Below are positions 1 to 11,435 of a DNA stretch of 26,672 nucleotides, piece by piece. Below the pieces are notes generated by a model, which searched no databases, was not told where the DNA came from, and was given only the letters and a program-made list of their open reading frames with translations. The stretch covers positions 1-26,672 of the forward strand of contig CAYWNA010000181.1 of NCBI GenBank assembly GCA_964459305.1, in the 5' to 3' direction. The DNA comes from CAYWNA01 sp964459305. Its GTDB lineage: Bacteria > Planctomycetota > Planctomycetia > Pirellulales > Pirellulaceae. The first letter of the stretch is position 1, and every line of letters starts with the position of its first letter. Position numbers and translations under genes: made by a program.

Positions 1-54
1 GAAACAAAACCCGAACGATCGCAATATTCACGCTATAGCAACTTTGGCGCCCCC
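1..54. repeat. 54-bp repeat, left inverted copy
   Basis: This stretch is the exact reverse complement of 19243-19296, so two inverted copies bracket the 19-kb signalling cluster. It starts at the window edge and may continue to the left. At the other copy, the sequence beyond the equivalent of position 1 is a GGGAGGGCG-type palindromic repeat. No open frame is carried. It is probably a dispersed intergenic repeat; whether the two copies mark a mobile or invertible segment cannot be told from the window. Confidence 0.8.
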
Positions 55-66
55 CCAGCTCTAGCC

Positions 67-217
67 GTTAGGTCTTATCACATCTCGGGCAGACGCTCGC
101 TAACGACGAAAACGCATTAAACTGTGACGGTGAGCAATGCAGGGTGAGGACACTTGGTTTGACCACCTTACCCAAATAATGACGCAATCGTTACGAACTG
201 AATGTGATAAGACCTAA
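67..217. mobile_element. MITE-like element with 16-bp inverted ends
   Basis: TTAGGTCTTATCACAT at 68-83 is matched exactly in inverse by 202-217. The element is flanked by direct copies of GCTCTAGCC (58-66 and 218-226), which look like a target-site duplication of about 9 bp, with one extra G on the left. The interior of about 120 bp has no open frame. Removing it joins the flanks into a continuous sequence running into the 241-261 palindrome. It is best read as a short non-autonomous element mobilised in trans by an unknown transposase. Confidence 0.65.
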
Positions 218-240
218 GCTCTAGCCCACGGTTGCGCGAA

Positions 241-261
241 CCGGACGCTAGCGCGTTCCGG
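241..261. repeat. short palindrome in intergenic DNA
   Basis: CCGGACGCTAGCGCGTTCCGG is an imperfect palindrome centred on GCTAGC. It lies in a gene-free stretch (218-400) in which I see no other clear feature. It resembles the small intergenic palindromes that are abundant in planctomycete genomes. There is no T-run, so it is not an obvious terminator. Confidence 0.4.
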
Positions 262-420
262 CTGATTTTGGACTTCAATCTGCCGCTCGCCTTACAGCAC
301 GGCCGATGACCGCTGATACGCGCTGTTAGCATTTGCGGAAAAGCCCAAAACTTCTCTCATACCTCCTTAGTGTGTGCTACCATATACAAGACAGTTGCAG
401 GTTCCCAATGAGGGGAACGA

Positions 421-537
421 GCCCACGGAGTTGTCGTGGGCCGCCTTAGTTGGCAGGATCAAGGCCTGTCGGTTGGAGGCACAGTGGAATTCACCCCTCC
501 TGTTGAAGGAGAAGCGAGTCCCATTGTGCCTTTTTTT
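421..537 (+). ncRNA. structured leader RNA with terminator, copy 1 (upstream of cheB)
   Basis: Three hairpins lie in a row. P0 pairs GCCCACG (421-427) with CGTGGGC (435-441). After CCTTAG, P1 pairs GGCAGG (452-457) with CCTGTC (465-470). After GGTTGGA comes a long hairpin P2 (478-530), opened by GGCACAGTGG and closed by CCATTGTGCC, with an inner CTCCT/AGGAG stem and then seven T (531-537). P2 plus the T-run has the form of an intrinsic terminator. The same layout recurs six more times in the window. It ends 131 nt before the cheB start. A further perfect 8-bp hairpin (582-602) lies between them. Its role, attenuator or independent small RNA, is unknown. Confidence 0.75.
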
Positions 538-668
538 GTTGCCTGACAGTGAGCACAGCTCCAAGGCAGGTAGAACTGCGAGTCTGGCGTTGTCCGCCAG
601 ACGATCGAAGAGACTCGGTCTACGATTCAGACGCCATGCGACGTGGGAGAGCCCGCAGGAGATTTACG

Positions 669-1814
669 ATGATCTCGAAAGATATTCGCGTTTTGGTCGT
701 TGACGACTCGGCGGTAATCCGCTCAATCATCGCCGACAGTATAACAGACACAGCGGGGATGAAGGTTATCGGCAAGGCCGGCGACGGCCGGGAGGCGCTG
801 AAGGTCCTCGAGTCGATACGGCCGGACGTGATTACGTTGGACATCCAGATGCCGAACATGGACGGTTTGGCGACACTGGACGCCATTCTCGCCCGCTGGC
901 CCATCCCGGTAATCATGGTCAGTTCGCTGACCAAGTTGGGGGCCAAGATTACGCTGGAAGCGTTGGACCGTGGAGCATTGGACTATGTGGCCAAGCCCGA
1001 CTATGGGACCAAGACCAAGGACGCTCTGAAAAACGACCTGCCGGCGAAGATTCGCAGCGCGGCGAGTACCGACGTGCGGCGGATTATGAGGATTCGCCAG
1101 GAACGGAAACAGCGGCGGGCAGAACCTGGGGCAGGCCGAAATAGCGCGCACACCGTTGATGCAAAACAACCCGCGGGCCGTTCGGCCAAGCCGAATGTGT
1201 CCGCTTCTCCGCCCGAACTGGCTAATAAGTGCGTTGCGATTGGGATTTCCACCGGTGGTCCGCCCGCACTCTCCCGTTTGTTCGGATCACTTCGGCCGCC
1301 AATGCCCCCCATTGTGATCGTGCAGCATATGCCGCCGAGTTTCACGAAACCGTTGGCTTGGCGATTGGATTCGCTGGGCGAGTTGTCTGTCAAAGAGGCC
1401 GCCTCCGGGGAAGTGCTGAAGCCCAACCAAGTCCTGATCGCTCCTGGCGGAAAGCACTTGGAAGTCCGCCGTTTCGGCAAAATGGCGAAGGCGGTGATCC
1501 ACGACGGGCCAGTGGTCAGCGGCCACAAACCGTCTGTCGACGTATTGATGCACAGTGTGTCCAACGCCTTCCGCGGTGACTGTCTGGGGGTGATCATGAC
1601 CGGCATGGGGCGCGACGGGGCCGAAGGCTGCGCGGCGATTCGTGCCGCCGGGGGCTATGTGCTGGGGCAGGATGAGGCCAGCTCGGACGTGTATGGCATG
1701 AACAAGGTCGCCTACGTGGAAGGGCACGTCGACCGCCAGTTCGCCTTGAACGAGGCCGACGCGGTGATCACCCGACAGGTCAGAAGCCGTTGGCTGTCGG
1801 CCGTCGCCGTTTGA
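669..1814 (+). CDS. cheB: CheB: receiver plus protein-glutamate methylesterase
   Basis: This is a two-domain chemotaxis-type methylesterase of 381 residues, near the usual CheB length. The N-terminal receiver (about residues 6-125) has the acidic pair D12-D13, phospho-acceptor D58 in TLDIQMP and K109. A basic and Ala/Pro-rich linker follows (about 130-185). The C-terminal esterase has the catalytic triad Ser194 (GISTGGP), His220 (VQHMP) and Asp316 (MTGMGRDGAEG). The family demethylates or deamidates receptor glutamates once phosphorylated. I chose the ATG at 669 because AGGAG ends 7 nt upstream; a frame open from 549 lacks this. It stands alone behind RNA copy 1. No receptor, CheA or CheW gene is near; the only methyltransferase in the window is the CheR at 10566. 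Confidence 0.93.
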   Translation: MISKDIRVLVVDDSAVIRSIIADSITDTAGMKVIGKAGDGREALKVLESIRPDVITLDIQMPNMDGLATLDAILARWPIPVIMVSSLTKLGAKITLEALDRGALDYVAKPDYGTKTKDALKNDLPAKIRSAASTDVRRIMRIRQERKQRRAEPGAGRNSAHTVDAKQPAGRSAKPNVSASPPELANKCVAIGISTGGPPALSRLFGSLRPPMPPIVIVQHMPPSFTKPLAWRLDSLGELSVKEAASGEVLKPNQVLIAPGGKHLEVRRFGKMAKAVIHDGPVVSGHKPSVDVLMHSVSNAFRGDCLGVIMTGMGRDGAEGCAAIRAAGGYVLGQDEASSDVYGMNKVAYVEGHVDRQFALNEADAVITRQVRSRWLSAVAV

Positions 1815-1926
1815 CCGTGCGGCGCGAACGCGGAAAACGGCGGAAGGGCCAAGAGAATCAACGGGGAGATGACACAGCAGGCAGTTGAGCTAATCGGCAT
1901 TCGATGCAGGCGGCAGGGTCTTCTGG

Positions 1927-2260
1927 CCGCGGCAACCGTCCCACTCCCCAATCCGGCCTTGATCGTAACTCCGGCATCGAAACCCGAAGCGTAAGCGAGG
2001 AGGAGGCCGTAGTTCGCTGCATTCCTCGCTTACGCTTCGGGTTATTGTGCTATCACTCCTGGCAACTGCCGGAGTTATGATCAGGGCTCCCCAATCCTGT
2101 CCGTGCCTCGCCTGCTGTTCGCGGACTGCCTACTATATCCCCTACGTCCGCCCATTCCAATACTCCATCAAGCAACTTTGCGATACGACAGACATGGCCT
2201 CGATCTAATCTTCTTCAGTGTGAGGTACGTTTCTAGGTGCCGTTGTCTGGGAGTTGGTGA
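1927..2260 (+). repeat. kinase-type leader repeat, copy 1, interrupted by a mobile element and lacking the RNA
   Basis: The segments 1927-1954 and 2098-2250 match the leaders at 5231-5408 and 13458-13651. Shared blocks include AACCGTCC-ACTCCCC, TGCCTCGCCTGCTGTTCG, CTATAT and TTTGCGATACGA, then GTGAGGTACGTTT. The copy is split by the element at 1955-2086. Where the other copies continue into the three-hairpin RNA, this one stops at GGTGAGGCAGGA, which resembles the 5' strand of hairpin P1 and here lies just before the kinase start. An internal deletion of the RNA is the simplest explanation. Confidence 0.65.
1955..2086. mobile_element. nested-palindrome MITE inserted in a leader
   Basis: The outer inverted ends are 1957-1976 and 2067-2086 (18 of 20 matching; core TAACTCCGGCA). 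Inside is a perfect 21-bp inverted pair (1981-2001 and 2023-2043) beginning AACCCGAAGCGTAAGCG. The element is bounded by CTCCCCAATCC on both sides (1944-1954 and 2087-2097), read as an 11-bp target duplication. The paralogous leaders at 5250 and 13480 carry the same site without the insertion, which supports the boundaries. The inner palindrome is of a type widespread in Pirellulales genomes. It encodes no protein. Confidence 0.8.
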
Positions 2261-2274
2261 GGCAGGAAAAGAGC

Positions 2275-5214
<2,940 letters not shown>

Positions 5215-5230
5215 CCACATCGCCACACCT

Positions 5231-5408
5231 GTGCTGACCGCGATAACCGTCCTACTCCCCATCCTGCCCGTGCCTCGTCGGTTATTCGTTCAACTTTTCC
5301 TATATCGCCTGCTTTCGCCCGCCCGATTTCTTTAGCAGACGACTTTGCGATCCGATCGACACACCGAGAGCCCAAGTGGAAGTCTGTAGCGGGTCGTTTG
5401 AGAGAATA
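5231..5408 (+). repeat. kinase-type leader repeat, copy 2
   Basis: The region runs from GTGCTGACCGCGATAACCG to the start of RNA copy 2 and aligns with 13458-13651 over nearly its whole length, and with 1927-1954 plus 2098-2250. Conserved blocks are CTCCCCATCCTGCC, GTGCCTCG, TTTTCCTATATC, CTTTCGCCC and CTTTGCGAT-CGATCG. No protein frame is shared, so the conservation fits a promoter and 5' leader duplicated together with the kinase genes. CTATATC could be part of a -10 box, but I see no clear -35 box. Confidence 0.7.
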
Positions 5409-5525
5409 GCCCACACAATTGGGGTGGGTGCCCTTAGGTGGCAGGACCAGGGCCTGTCGATTGAAGGCACAATCGAATTCACACTCTTCGATGCCGGAGA
5501 GGTGAGCTCGATTGTGCCTTTTTTT
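5409..5525 (+). ncRNA. structured leader RNA with terminator, copy 2 (upstream of the 5698 kinase)
   Basis: P0 pairs GCCCAC (5409-5414) with GTGGGT (5424-5429). CCTTAG follows, then P1 GGCAGG (5440-5445) with CCTGTC (5453-5458), the linker GATTGAA, and the long hairpin P2 (5466-5518) from GGCACAATCGA to TCGATTGTGCC with an inner CTCT/AGAG stem, then T7 (5519-5525). It is almost identical to copy 3; differences fall mainly in the P2 loop and in paired positions of P0 that stay paired. Another 8-bp stem, TTGGCTGC/GCGGCCAA, follows the T-run. The RNA ends 172 nt before the kinase start. Confidence 0.8.
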
Positions 5526-5697
5526 GTTGGCTGCTTCGGCTTCGCGGCCAAGCACAATCCGGGATGATCAGCCAGGAGGCATTGTCCATGGCAACAAACG
5601 GTGAATCCATGACCTACATCCGATCTACATTGCCCCCCCTCGACGATCGTAGGCTTAGTCAGGCGAGCCGATGCTCCGCTTGGGAAAGGGCTCGACG

Positions 5698-8600
5698 ATG
5701 AACCTACGAACACGCATGACGCTCGCGTTCCTGGCTTGCGGCATAGTACCGCTTCTCGTCGTGGGCCTCGCCGCCTACCTGAACGCGAGGTACGGCATGA
5801 CCCAACTCGTCGAAGTGGCCAAGGGGAGCCTTGAGGAAAAAGCGTATGACCATCTCATCTCGGTGCGCGATGCAAGAAAGCACCAGATCGAAGACCGCTT
5901 CAGCCAGCACAAGACCGATATGAGCGCGCTGGTTGAGAACATGAGAACGCAATTCCAAGACACGTTCAACCGATTGGGAGCGATCCAGCAGTTCAAGAAG
6001 CGTCAAGTCGAGAAGTTGTTCGACAGGATGATAAAGGATGCGACTACGCTCGCCAACAACGAAGACGTCCTCGACCTGTTCAGCCGGCTGCAAAAGTACC
6101 ACCACCACATGAACACGGGTGCGACGGACGGGTACGACATCTCCACCGACGAGTACAGACAGATTACCAAAGAACACGGCGCTTTGTTGCGTTATTTCCA
6201 TGAAGAGATGGATTATGCCGACGTCTTCATCCTCTGCGCAGCCCACGGGCACGTGATGTACACGGCCACAGAGGGGATCGACCTGGGATCGAATCTGGGT
6301 CACGGCGACTACAAGGACCAACCGTTGGCCCATGTCTGGCGCCAGGTGGTCCAGACCGACAACCCGGTGCTGACAGACTTCGAGTTCTACGCACCCCAAA
6401 ACGGCCAGGAATCCCTCTTCGTCGGCGTGCCGCTTCACGACGAGTCCAGAGAGCTTATCGGTGTCATCGCGTTGCAGATCAATCCCGATCCGGTGAACTC
6501 CATCGTGCAAGAACGCGCGGGTCTGGGTAAGACCGGCGAGAGCTACGTCGTGGGCCGCTGTCAGGAATTGGCAAAGCCCGAACTCCGCAGCGAGATGGTG
6601 CTCAAGGAAGGCAAGATTGGCGACGTGATGGAAGATGAGCACGTCACCAGGGCCATTGGCGGCCAAAGCGGCCGCGCGGTGGAGGTTGGGGCATCTGGGG
6701 CCGTCGAACTCGTATGCTACGACCCAATCGAGGTGGCCGGCCTGGAGTGGGGCATTATTTCCACGATCGAGGTCGAGGAGGCCGTCTCGGTAAAGCTGGA
6801 GGGGGAAAGGGAAGACCTGCTCACCAAGTACAACAATAAGTACGGCTACCGCGACACCTTCCTGATCAACTCCGACGGCTACTGCTTCTACACCGTCCGC
6901 CGCGAGGCCGACTACCAGACCAACTTCGTCGATGGGAAGTACAAGGACTCCAACCTCGGGGCCTTGATCCGCGGAGTGCTGAAAACCAAGACCTTCGGTT
7001 TCGCCGACTTCAGGCCGTATGAACCCAGCAACGGGGCACCCGCCGCGTTCATCGCCCAGCCGGTGTTGGACAGTGACGGCGAGGTTGCAATGATCGTGGC
7101 AATTCAACTTTCGATCGATTTGATCAACGGCATCATGCAGTCCCGCGCGGGCATGAGCGAAACGGGCGAAACGTACTTGGTTGGTGGCGACAAGCGGATG
7201 CGGTCCGACTCGTATCTCGACAGCGTCCGGCGTTCCGTGGTCTCTTCGTTCGCCGGTACGATTGCAGAAAACGGCGTTGACACGAAAGCCTCCAACGAAG
7301 CACTCTCCGGCAAGGAGGGCGTCGAGCTGATCACCGACTACCGCAACACGCCTGTGTTGAGCGCCTATGCGCCCATCGATATCTTTGGTACTCGCTGGGC
7401 ACTTCTTGCGGAGATCGACGAGGCCGAGGCTTTTGACATGGTTAAGAAAATGGATGTCACCAGCGCGACGGTAAGCCGCGACTCGGTCGCCTGGGACGTC
7501 GGCATTGCCGCGGGGGCTTTCGTGATCATCCTGGCAGTGGGCCTGTTCGCCGGCAGTCGCACCGCCGGCCCTATCGTCCGGCTGGCCGGCTTTGCCAAGA
7601 GGATCGGCGAGGGAAACCTAGAAGAGACCTACGAAACGAAGGCCGGGGCCGAAGTCGGCAAGCTTGCCGCAGCCATGAACCGTATGGTCGCGCGTCTGAG
7701 AACAGACGCGTGGTTCAAGGCGGGACAGATGGGACTGGCCGAGAAGATACGGGGCGAGCAGGACATGCCCACCCTTTCCAAGAATATCATCACCCATCTA
7801 GCAAGACACTTGAACGCCCAGGTGGGCACCTTTTACGTCTGCGGCCAGGGGGATGAACTGCGTTTGACCGGCACCTATGCTCACACCCGGCGCAAGCATC
7901 TGGCCAACACAATCGCGGCTGGGCAGGGCATTGTGGGGCAGGCCGTTCTGGAAAACGAGAGCATACTCCTGTCCGACGTGCCCGACGACTATGTTACGGT
8001 CGAATCCAGTCTGGGCAAGGCTGTTCCGCGCAATCTCCTGGTGACCCCGATGGATCTCAACGGGGCCGTGAAGGCGGTTGTTGAATTGGGGGCTCTCAGG
8101 CCCCTGAGCGACGAGCAGATCGAATTCCTGAGGCTGGTGACCGAAAACGTAGCCGTCGCCGTCAATTCGGCCCAGGACCGCGAAAAGATGAGGGAGTTAT
8201 TGGAAGAATCGCAACGGCAGACGGAGGAACTTCAGGCACAGTCGGAGGAGCTTCAATCACAGCAGGAAGAACTGAAAGCCGCCAACGAGGAGTTGGAAGA
8301 GCAGACGCAGATGCTCAAGCAGTCGGAGGAGAAGCTCCAACGCCAGAGCGAGAAACTCCGGGCAGCGAACGAAGAATTGGAGGAAAAAACAAAATACCTG
8401 CAACAGCAGAAGAACGACATCGAAGAGAGAAACGAAGATCTGGAAATTACCCGGATGGAGCTCGAGGAAAAGGCCCGGGAACTGGTGCTGACGAATAAGT
8501 ACAAATCGGAATTTCTGGCCAACATGTCGCACGAATTGCGAACGCCGTTGAACAGCATCTTGATCCTTGCCCAATCGCTGGCCGGGAACGAAGAAGGGAA

Positions 8601-10569
8601 TCTCACCGACAAGCAGGTCGAATCAGCCGAGGTGGTCCATAGCGGTGGAAAGGAGCTTCTGAACCTGATCAACGACATCCTTGACCTGTCCAAGGTGGAA
8701 GCGGGCAAGCTCGATACGCAGATCGAAGACGTGGAACTCGACGCCGTCACAAGCCATCTTCAGAGGCAATTTACCCCGGTGGCCGAACAGAAGGGGCTTG
8801 AGTTGAAGATCGAGACTGCGGACGGCCTCCCCCAGGTTCTCAAAACAGACGGGCAGAGGGTCGAGCAAATCCTCAGGAATCTGCTTTCCAACGCCTTCAA
8901 ATTTACGCGACAAGGCTCCGTCACGCTGAGCGTCCACCGCCCAGACGGGAGCGTACTATTCCGCCGCAGCGATTTGACCGCCGAGCGGGCGATCGCCATG
9001 TCGGTGATCGACACGGGAATCGGCATCCCCGAAGAGAAGCAGCGGGCGATCTTCGAGGCGTTCCAGCAGGCCGACGGTTCCACCAGCCGAGAATTCGGTG
9101 GCACCGGACTGGGGCTGACCATCTCCCGCGAAATGGCCCAACTCCTCGGCGGGGAAATCCAAGTGGTGAGCCAGGAAGACGAAGGGAGCGTGTTTACCCT
9201 CTACTTGCCGTTGGAGCATACGGTTGGTCCAGCCGACAAAAGTCACCAGGAGCCGGCTGCCTCGACTGCTCGCGATTCCCGGCGAGTCGAGATGGCAGCC
9301 TCCGGTACGGCGGAACAACTCCCGGAAACGCGCGATGCGGAGTTCCTGCCCGACGACCGCAGGCAACTGGGCGATGGGGCGAAAACCGTTCTTGTCATCG
9401 AAGACGACCCCCGCTTTGCCAAAATCCTGATGGAGTTCTCCCGCCAGCGTGGCTACAGGTGCCTGGCGGCGGGAGACGGCCGAAGCGGTCTGCTGTTGGC
9501 ATCGAAGCATAAGCCCACGGCGATCATCTTGGACATTGGGCTGCCGGACATCGACGGGCTGAGCGTGCTGGACCAACTGAAACACAACCTGGAGACCCGC
9601 CATATCCCGGTACACATCATTTCCGCCCAGGACGAGACCGCCGACTCGCTTCAGAAAGGGGCTATCGGGCATCTGGCCAAACCCGCAAGCGCCGAGGACA
9701 TCGACGTGGTCTTCGGCAAGTTTGAAGCCATGGGAAAGGAGAAGGTCAGGAGTGTTCTGGTGGTGGAAGACGACAAGGTACAACGCAAGACGCTTGTCAA
9801 ACTGATTGCGAACCGAGGAGTTGACGTCACTGGCGTTGGCACCGGGAAAGATGCCTATGAGAGTATTACGTCGCAGAAGTTCGGTTGCGTCATTCTGGAT
9901 TTGGGATTGCCTGACATGACCGGCTTTGAACTCTTGCGCGATCTTGGCGAACTCGAAGACCTCGAACTGCCGCCGGTGATCGTCTATACCGGCAGTGATC
10001 TTACCCGCGAACAAGATGCGGAGCTACGCAAGTACGCGGGAGACATCGTGATCAAGGGGGTCAATTCCCGAGCTCGCGTGCTTGACGAAACCATGCTCTT
10101 CTTGCACAGCGTTACGTCGACGCTGTCGGCCGAGCAGAAGAAGACCATCCGCATGCTGCACGATCCAGATCAGGTTCTGCAAGGTAAGAAGGTCTTGCTG
10201 GTGGACGACGATGCGCGAAACACGTTTGCCCTCGCGGCGGTCCTGGAGAAGGCGGGGCTGGAAGTGGCGTTGGCCGACAACGGTCGCCTGGCCCTGGAAA
10301 AACTGGATGCTGAGCCCGACATCGAGTTGGTGGTGATGGATATGATGATGCCGGTGATGGACGGCCACGAGGCGATACGGGCCATCCGCGTCGAGCCACG
10401 CTTCGAGAAGCTGCCGATCATCGCCCTGACGGCCAAGGCGATGCCCGAAGACCGGGGCAAGTGCCTCGAATCGGGAGCCAACGACTACATGACCAAGCCG
10501 GTGGATGTGGAGAAGCTGTTGTCCCTGATGAGGGTGTGGCTGTTCAACAAGGAACCGATGACGGTATGA
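5698..10569 (+). CDS. Giant membrane hybrid kinase: double Cache-like sensor, HAMP, GAF, HK, three receivers
   Basis: This 1623-residue inner-membrane kinase has a transmembrane segment (about 9-29), a large extracytoplasmic sensor in two similar units (about 160-363 and 370-580, each with an ERAGLGKTGESYVVG-like motif), a second transmembrane segment (about 600-618), HAMP (about 619-672) and GAF (about 685-825). A Glu/Gln-rich coiled coil (about 830-930) with repeated EELQ and NEELEE heptads follows, then HisKA (His945 in MSHELRTPLN), the ATPase domain (N1065, DTGIGI, GGTGLGL) and three receivers (D1279, D1401, D1548). The ATG at 5698 has AAAGGG 7 nt upstream; an in-frame ATG at 5671 is less well placed. 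It is the first gene of an operon with cheR, a cheB-like gene and a REC-kinase, and its stop overlaps the cheR start. The coiled coil may be what CheR and CheB modify, as an inference. Confidence 0.93.
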   Translation: MNLRTRMTLAFLACGIVPLLVVGLAAYLNARYGMTQLVEVAKGSLEEKAYDHLISVRDARKHQIEDRFSQHKTDMSALVENMRTQFQDTFNRLGAIQQFKKRQVEKLFDRMIKDATTLANNEDVLDLFSRLQKYHHHMNTGATDGYDISTDEYRQITKEHGALLRYFHEEMDYADVFILCAAHGHVMYTATEGIDLGSNLGHGDYKDQPLAHVWRQVVQTDNPVLTDFEFYAPQNGQESLFVGVPLHDESRELIGVIALQINPDPVNSIVQERAGLGKTGESYVVGRCQELAKPELRSEMVLKEGKIGDVMEDEHVTRAIGGQSGRAVEVGASGAVELVCYDPIEVAGLEWGIISTIEVEEAVSVKLEGEREDLLTKYNNKYGYRDTFLINSDGYCFYTVRREADYQTNFVDGKYKDSNLGALIRGVLKTKTFGFADFRPYEPSNGAPAAFIAQPVLDSDGEVAMIVAIQLSIDLINGIMQSRAGMSETGETYLVGGDKRMRSDSYLDSVRRSVVSSFAGTIAENGVDTKASNEALSGKEGVELITDYRNTPVLSAYAPIDIFGTRWALLAEIDEAEAFDMVKKMDVTSATVSRDSVAWDVGIAAGAFVIILAVGLFAGSRTAGPIVRLAGFAKRIGEGNLEETYETKAGAEVGKLAAAMNRMVARLRTDAWFKAGQMGLAEKIRGEQDMPTLSKNIITHLARHLNAQVGTFYVCGQGDELRLTGTYAHTRRKHLANTIAAGQGIVGQAVLENESILLSDVPDDYVTVESSLGKAVPRNLLVTPMDLNGAVKAVVELGALRPLSDEQIEFLRLVTENVAVAVNSAQDREKMRELLEESQRQTEELQAQSEELQSQQEELKAANEELEEQTQMLKQSEEKLQRQSEKLRAANEELEEKTKYLQQQKNDIEERNEDLEITRMELEEKARELVLTNKYKSEFLANMSHELRTPLNSILILAQSLAGNEEGNLTDKQVESAEVVHSGGKELLNLINDILDLSKVEAGKLDTQIEDVELDAVTSHLQRQFTPVAEQKGLELKIETADGLPQVLKTDGQRVEQILRNLLSNAFKFTRQGSVTLSVHRPDGSVLFRRSDLTAERAIAMSVIDTGIGIPEEKQRAIFEAFQQADGSTSREFGGTGLGLTISREMAQLLGGEIQVVSQEDEGSVFTLYLPLEHTVGPADKSHQEPAASTARDSRRVEMAASGTAEQLPETRDAEFLPDDRRQLGDGAKTVLVIEDDPRFAKILMEFSRQRGYRCLAAGDGRSGLLLASKHKPTAIILDIGLPDIDGLSVLDQLKHNLETRHIPVHIISAQDETADSLQKGAIGHLAKPASAEDIDVVFGKFEAMGKEKVRSVLVVEDDKVQRKTLVKLIANRGVDVTGVGTGKDAYESITSQKFGCVILDLGLPDMTGFELLRDLGELEDLELPPVIVYTGSDLTREQDAELRKYAGDIVIKGVNSRARVLDETMLFLHSVTSTLSAEQKKTIRMLHDPDQVLQGKKVLLVDDDARNTFALAAVLEKAGLEVALADNGRLALEKLDAEPDIELVVMDMMMPVMDGHEAIRAIRVEPRFEKLPIIALTAKAMPEDRGKCLESGANDYMTKPVDVEKLLSLMRVWLFNKEPMTV

Positions 10570-11435
10570 CGGCAGCGACAACTAAGGACATTGAACAGAT
10601 TGAAACGGAAGTCCTCTTGGAGGCGATCTTCCGCCGCTGGGGGTACGACTTCCGGCACTACGCCCGCTCCTCTTTGAGAAGGCGGCTGAACCACAGGCTG
10701 GGGCTGTCGAAGTTGAAACACCTATCTGAACTGATTCCCAGAATCCTCCGTGATGAGGAGTTCTTCAATTTGCTCTTGAAGGACCTCTCGGTCACCGTGA
10801 CGGAGATGTTTCGTGACCCAGATTTCTACGTGGCGTTGCGAAAGGAAGTCATTCCCGTTCTAAAAACCTACCCTTTCGTCAAGATCTGGCACGCTGGTTG
10901 CGCCACCGGCGAGGAAGTCTATTCGATGGCCATCTTGCTGAAGGAGGAAGGCTTCTACGATCGGACCCGGATCTATGCAACTGACTACAACAACCACTCG
11001 CTGGAGGTCGCCCGGGAAGGGGTGTATTCGCTTGAGAACATCCGGGCATACACAAAAAACTACAACGCGGCAGGCGGCACGGCCTCCTTCTCGGACTACT
11101 ACACGGCAAAGTACCAAGCGGCCAAGATCAGCGAATCGCTGAAGGAGAACGTCACCTTTGCCAACCACAACCTCGTCACCGACGGTGTCTTCGGCGAGAT
11201 GAACCTGATCGTCTGCCGGAACGTGTTGATCTATTTCGACAAGGTCCTGCAGGATCGAGTCCTCTCGCTGTTCCGTGAGAGCCTCTGCCGGCGCGGGTTT
11301 CTTTGCGTGGGCAGCAGGGAGACGATCGACTTTTCATCTGTTCGCAACGGCTTTGAAACCGTTTCGGAAAAATCGAGGGTCTTCCGGGCATTACAGCATG
11401 CGATCTTGGAAGCAGCGGGGGCGTATGCACCATGA
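10566..11435 (+). CDS. cheR: CheR-type protein-glutamate methyltransferase
   Basis: This is an S-adenosylmethionine-dependent methyltransferase of 289 residues, the usual CheR length. The N-terminal helical domain (about 10-90) carries the conserved TEMFRD motif (79-84). The SAM-binding domain shows HAGCATGEE (109-117), ATDYN (138-142, normally ATDI) and CRNVLIYF (217-224). The family methylates glutamates in coiled-coil signalling domains of receptors. The start ATG overlaps the kinase stop by ATGA (10566-10569), so translation is probably coupled; an AAGGAA lies about 12 nt upstream within the kinase gene. The stop overlaps the next gene in the same way. No chemoreceptor is encoded in the window, so its substrate must be elsewhere or non-classical. 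Confidence 0.93.
   Translation: MTAATTKDIEQIETEVLLEAIFRRWGYDFRHYARSSLRRRLNHRLGLSKLKHLSELIPRILRDEEFFNLLLKDLSVTVTEMFRDPDFYVALRKEVIPVLKTYPFVKIWHAGCATGEEVYSMAILLKEEGFYDRTRIYATDYNNHSLEVAREGVYSLENIRAYTKNYNAAGGTASFSDYYTAKYQAAKISESLKENVTFANHNLVTDGVFGEMNLIVCRNVLIYFDKVLQDRVLSLFRESLCRRGFLCVGSRETIDFSSVRNGFETVSEKSRVFRALQHAILEAAGAYAP

Noticed and set aside
549..668. Longer N-terminus for CheB
   Set aside because: It adds 40 Arg-rich residues unlike any CheB; the ATG at 669 has a well-spaced AGGAG and starts right at the receiver.
374..703. Open frame of 109 codons upstream of cheB
   Set aside because: It runs through the RNA hairpins and terminator of copy 1 and has no protein-like features.
5409..5525. 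Known riboswitch such as a c-di-GMP, cobalamin or T-box leader
   Set aside because: None of their signature motifs is visible; for example, no T-box sequence and no GEMM-type core. The gene set downstream also fits none of them.
8185..8490. Minus-strand frames opposite the coiled coil
   Set aside because: They are Ser/Leu-rich shadows of a Glu-rich coding stretch.
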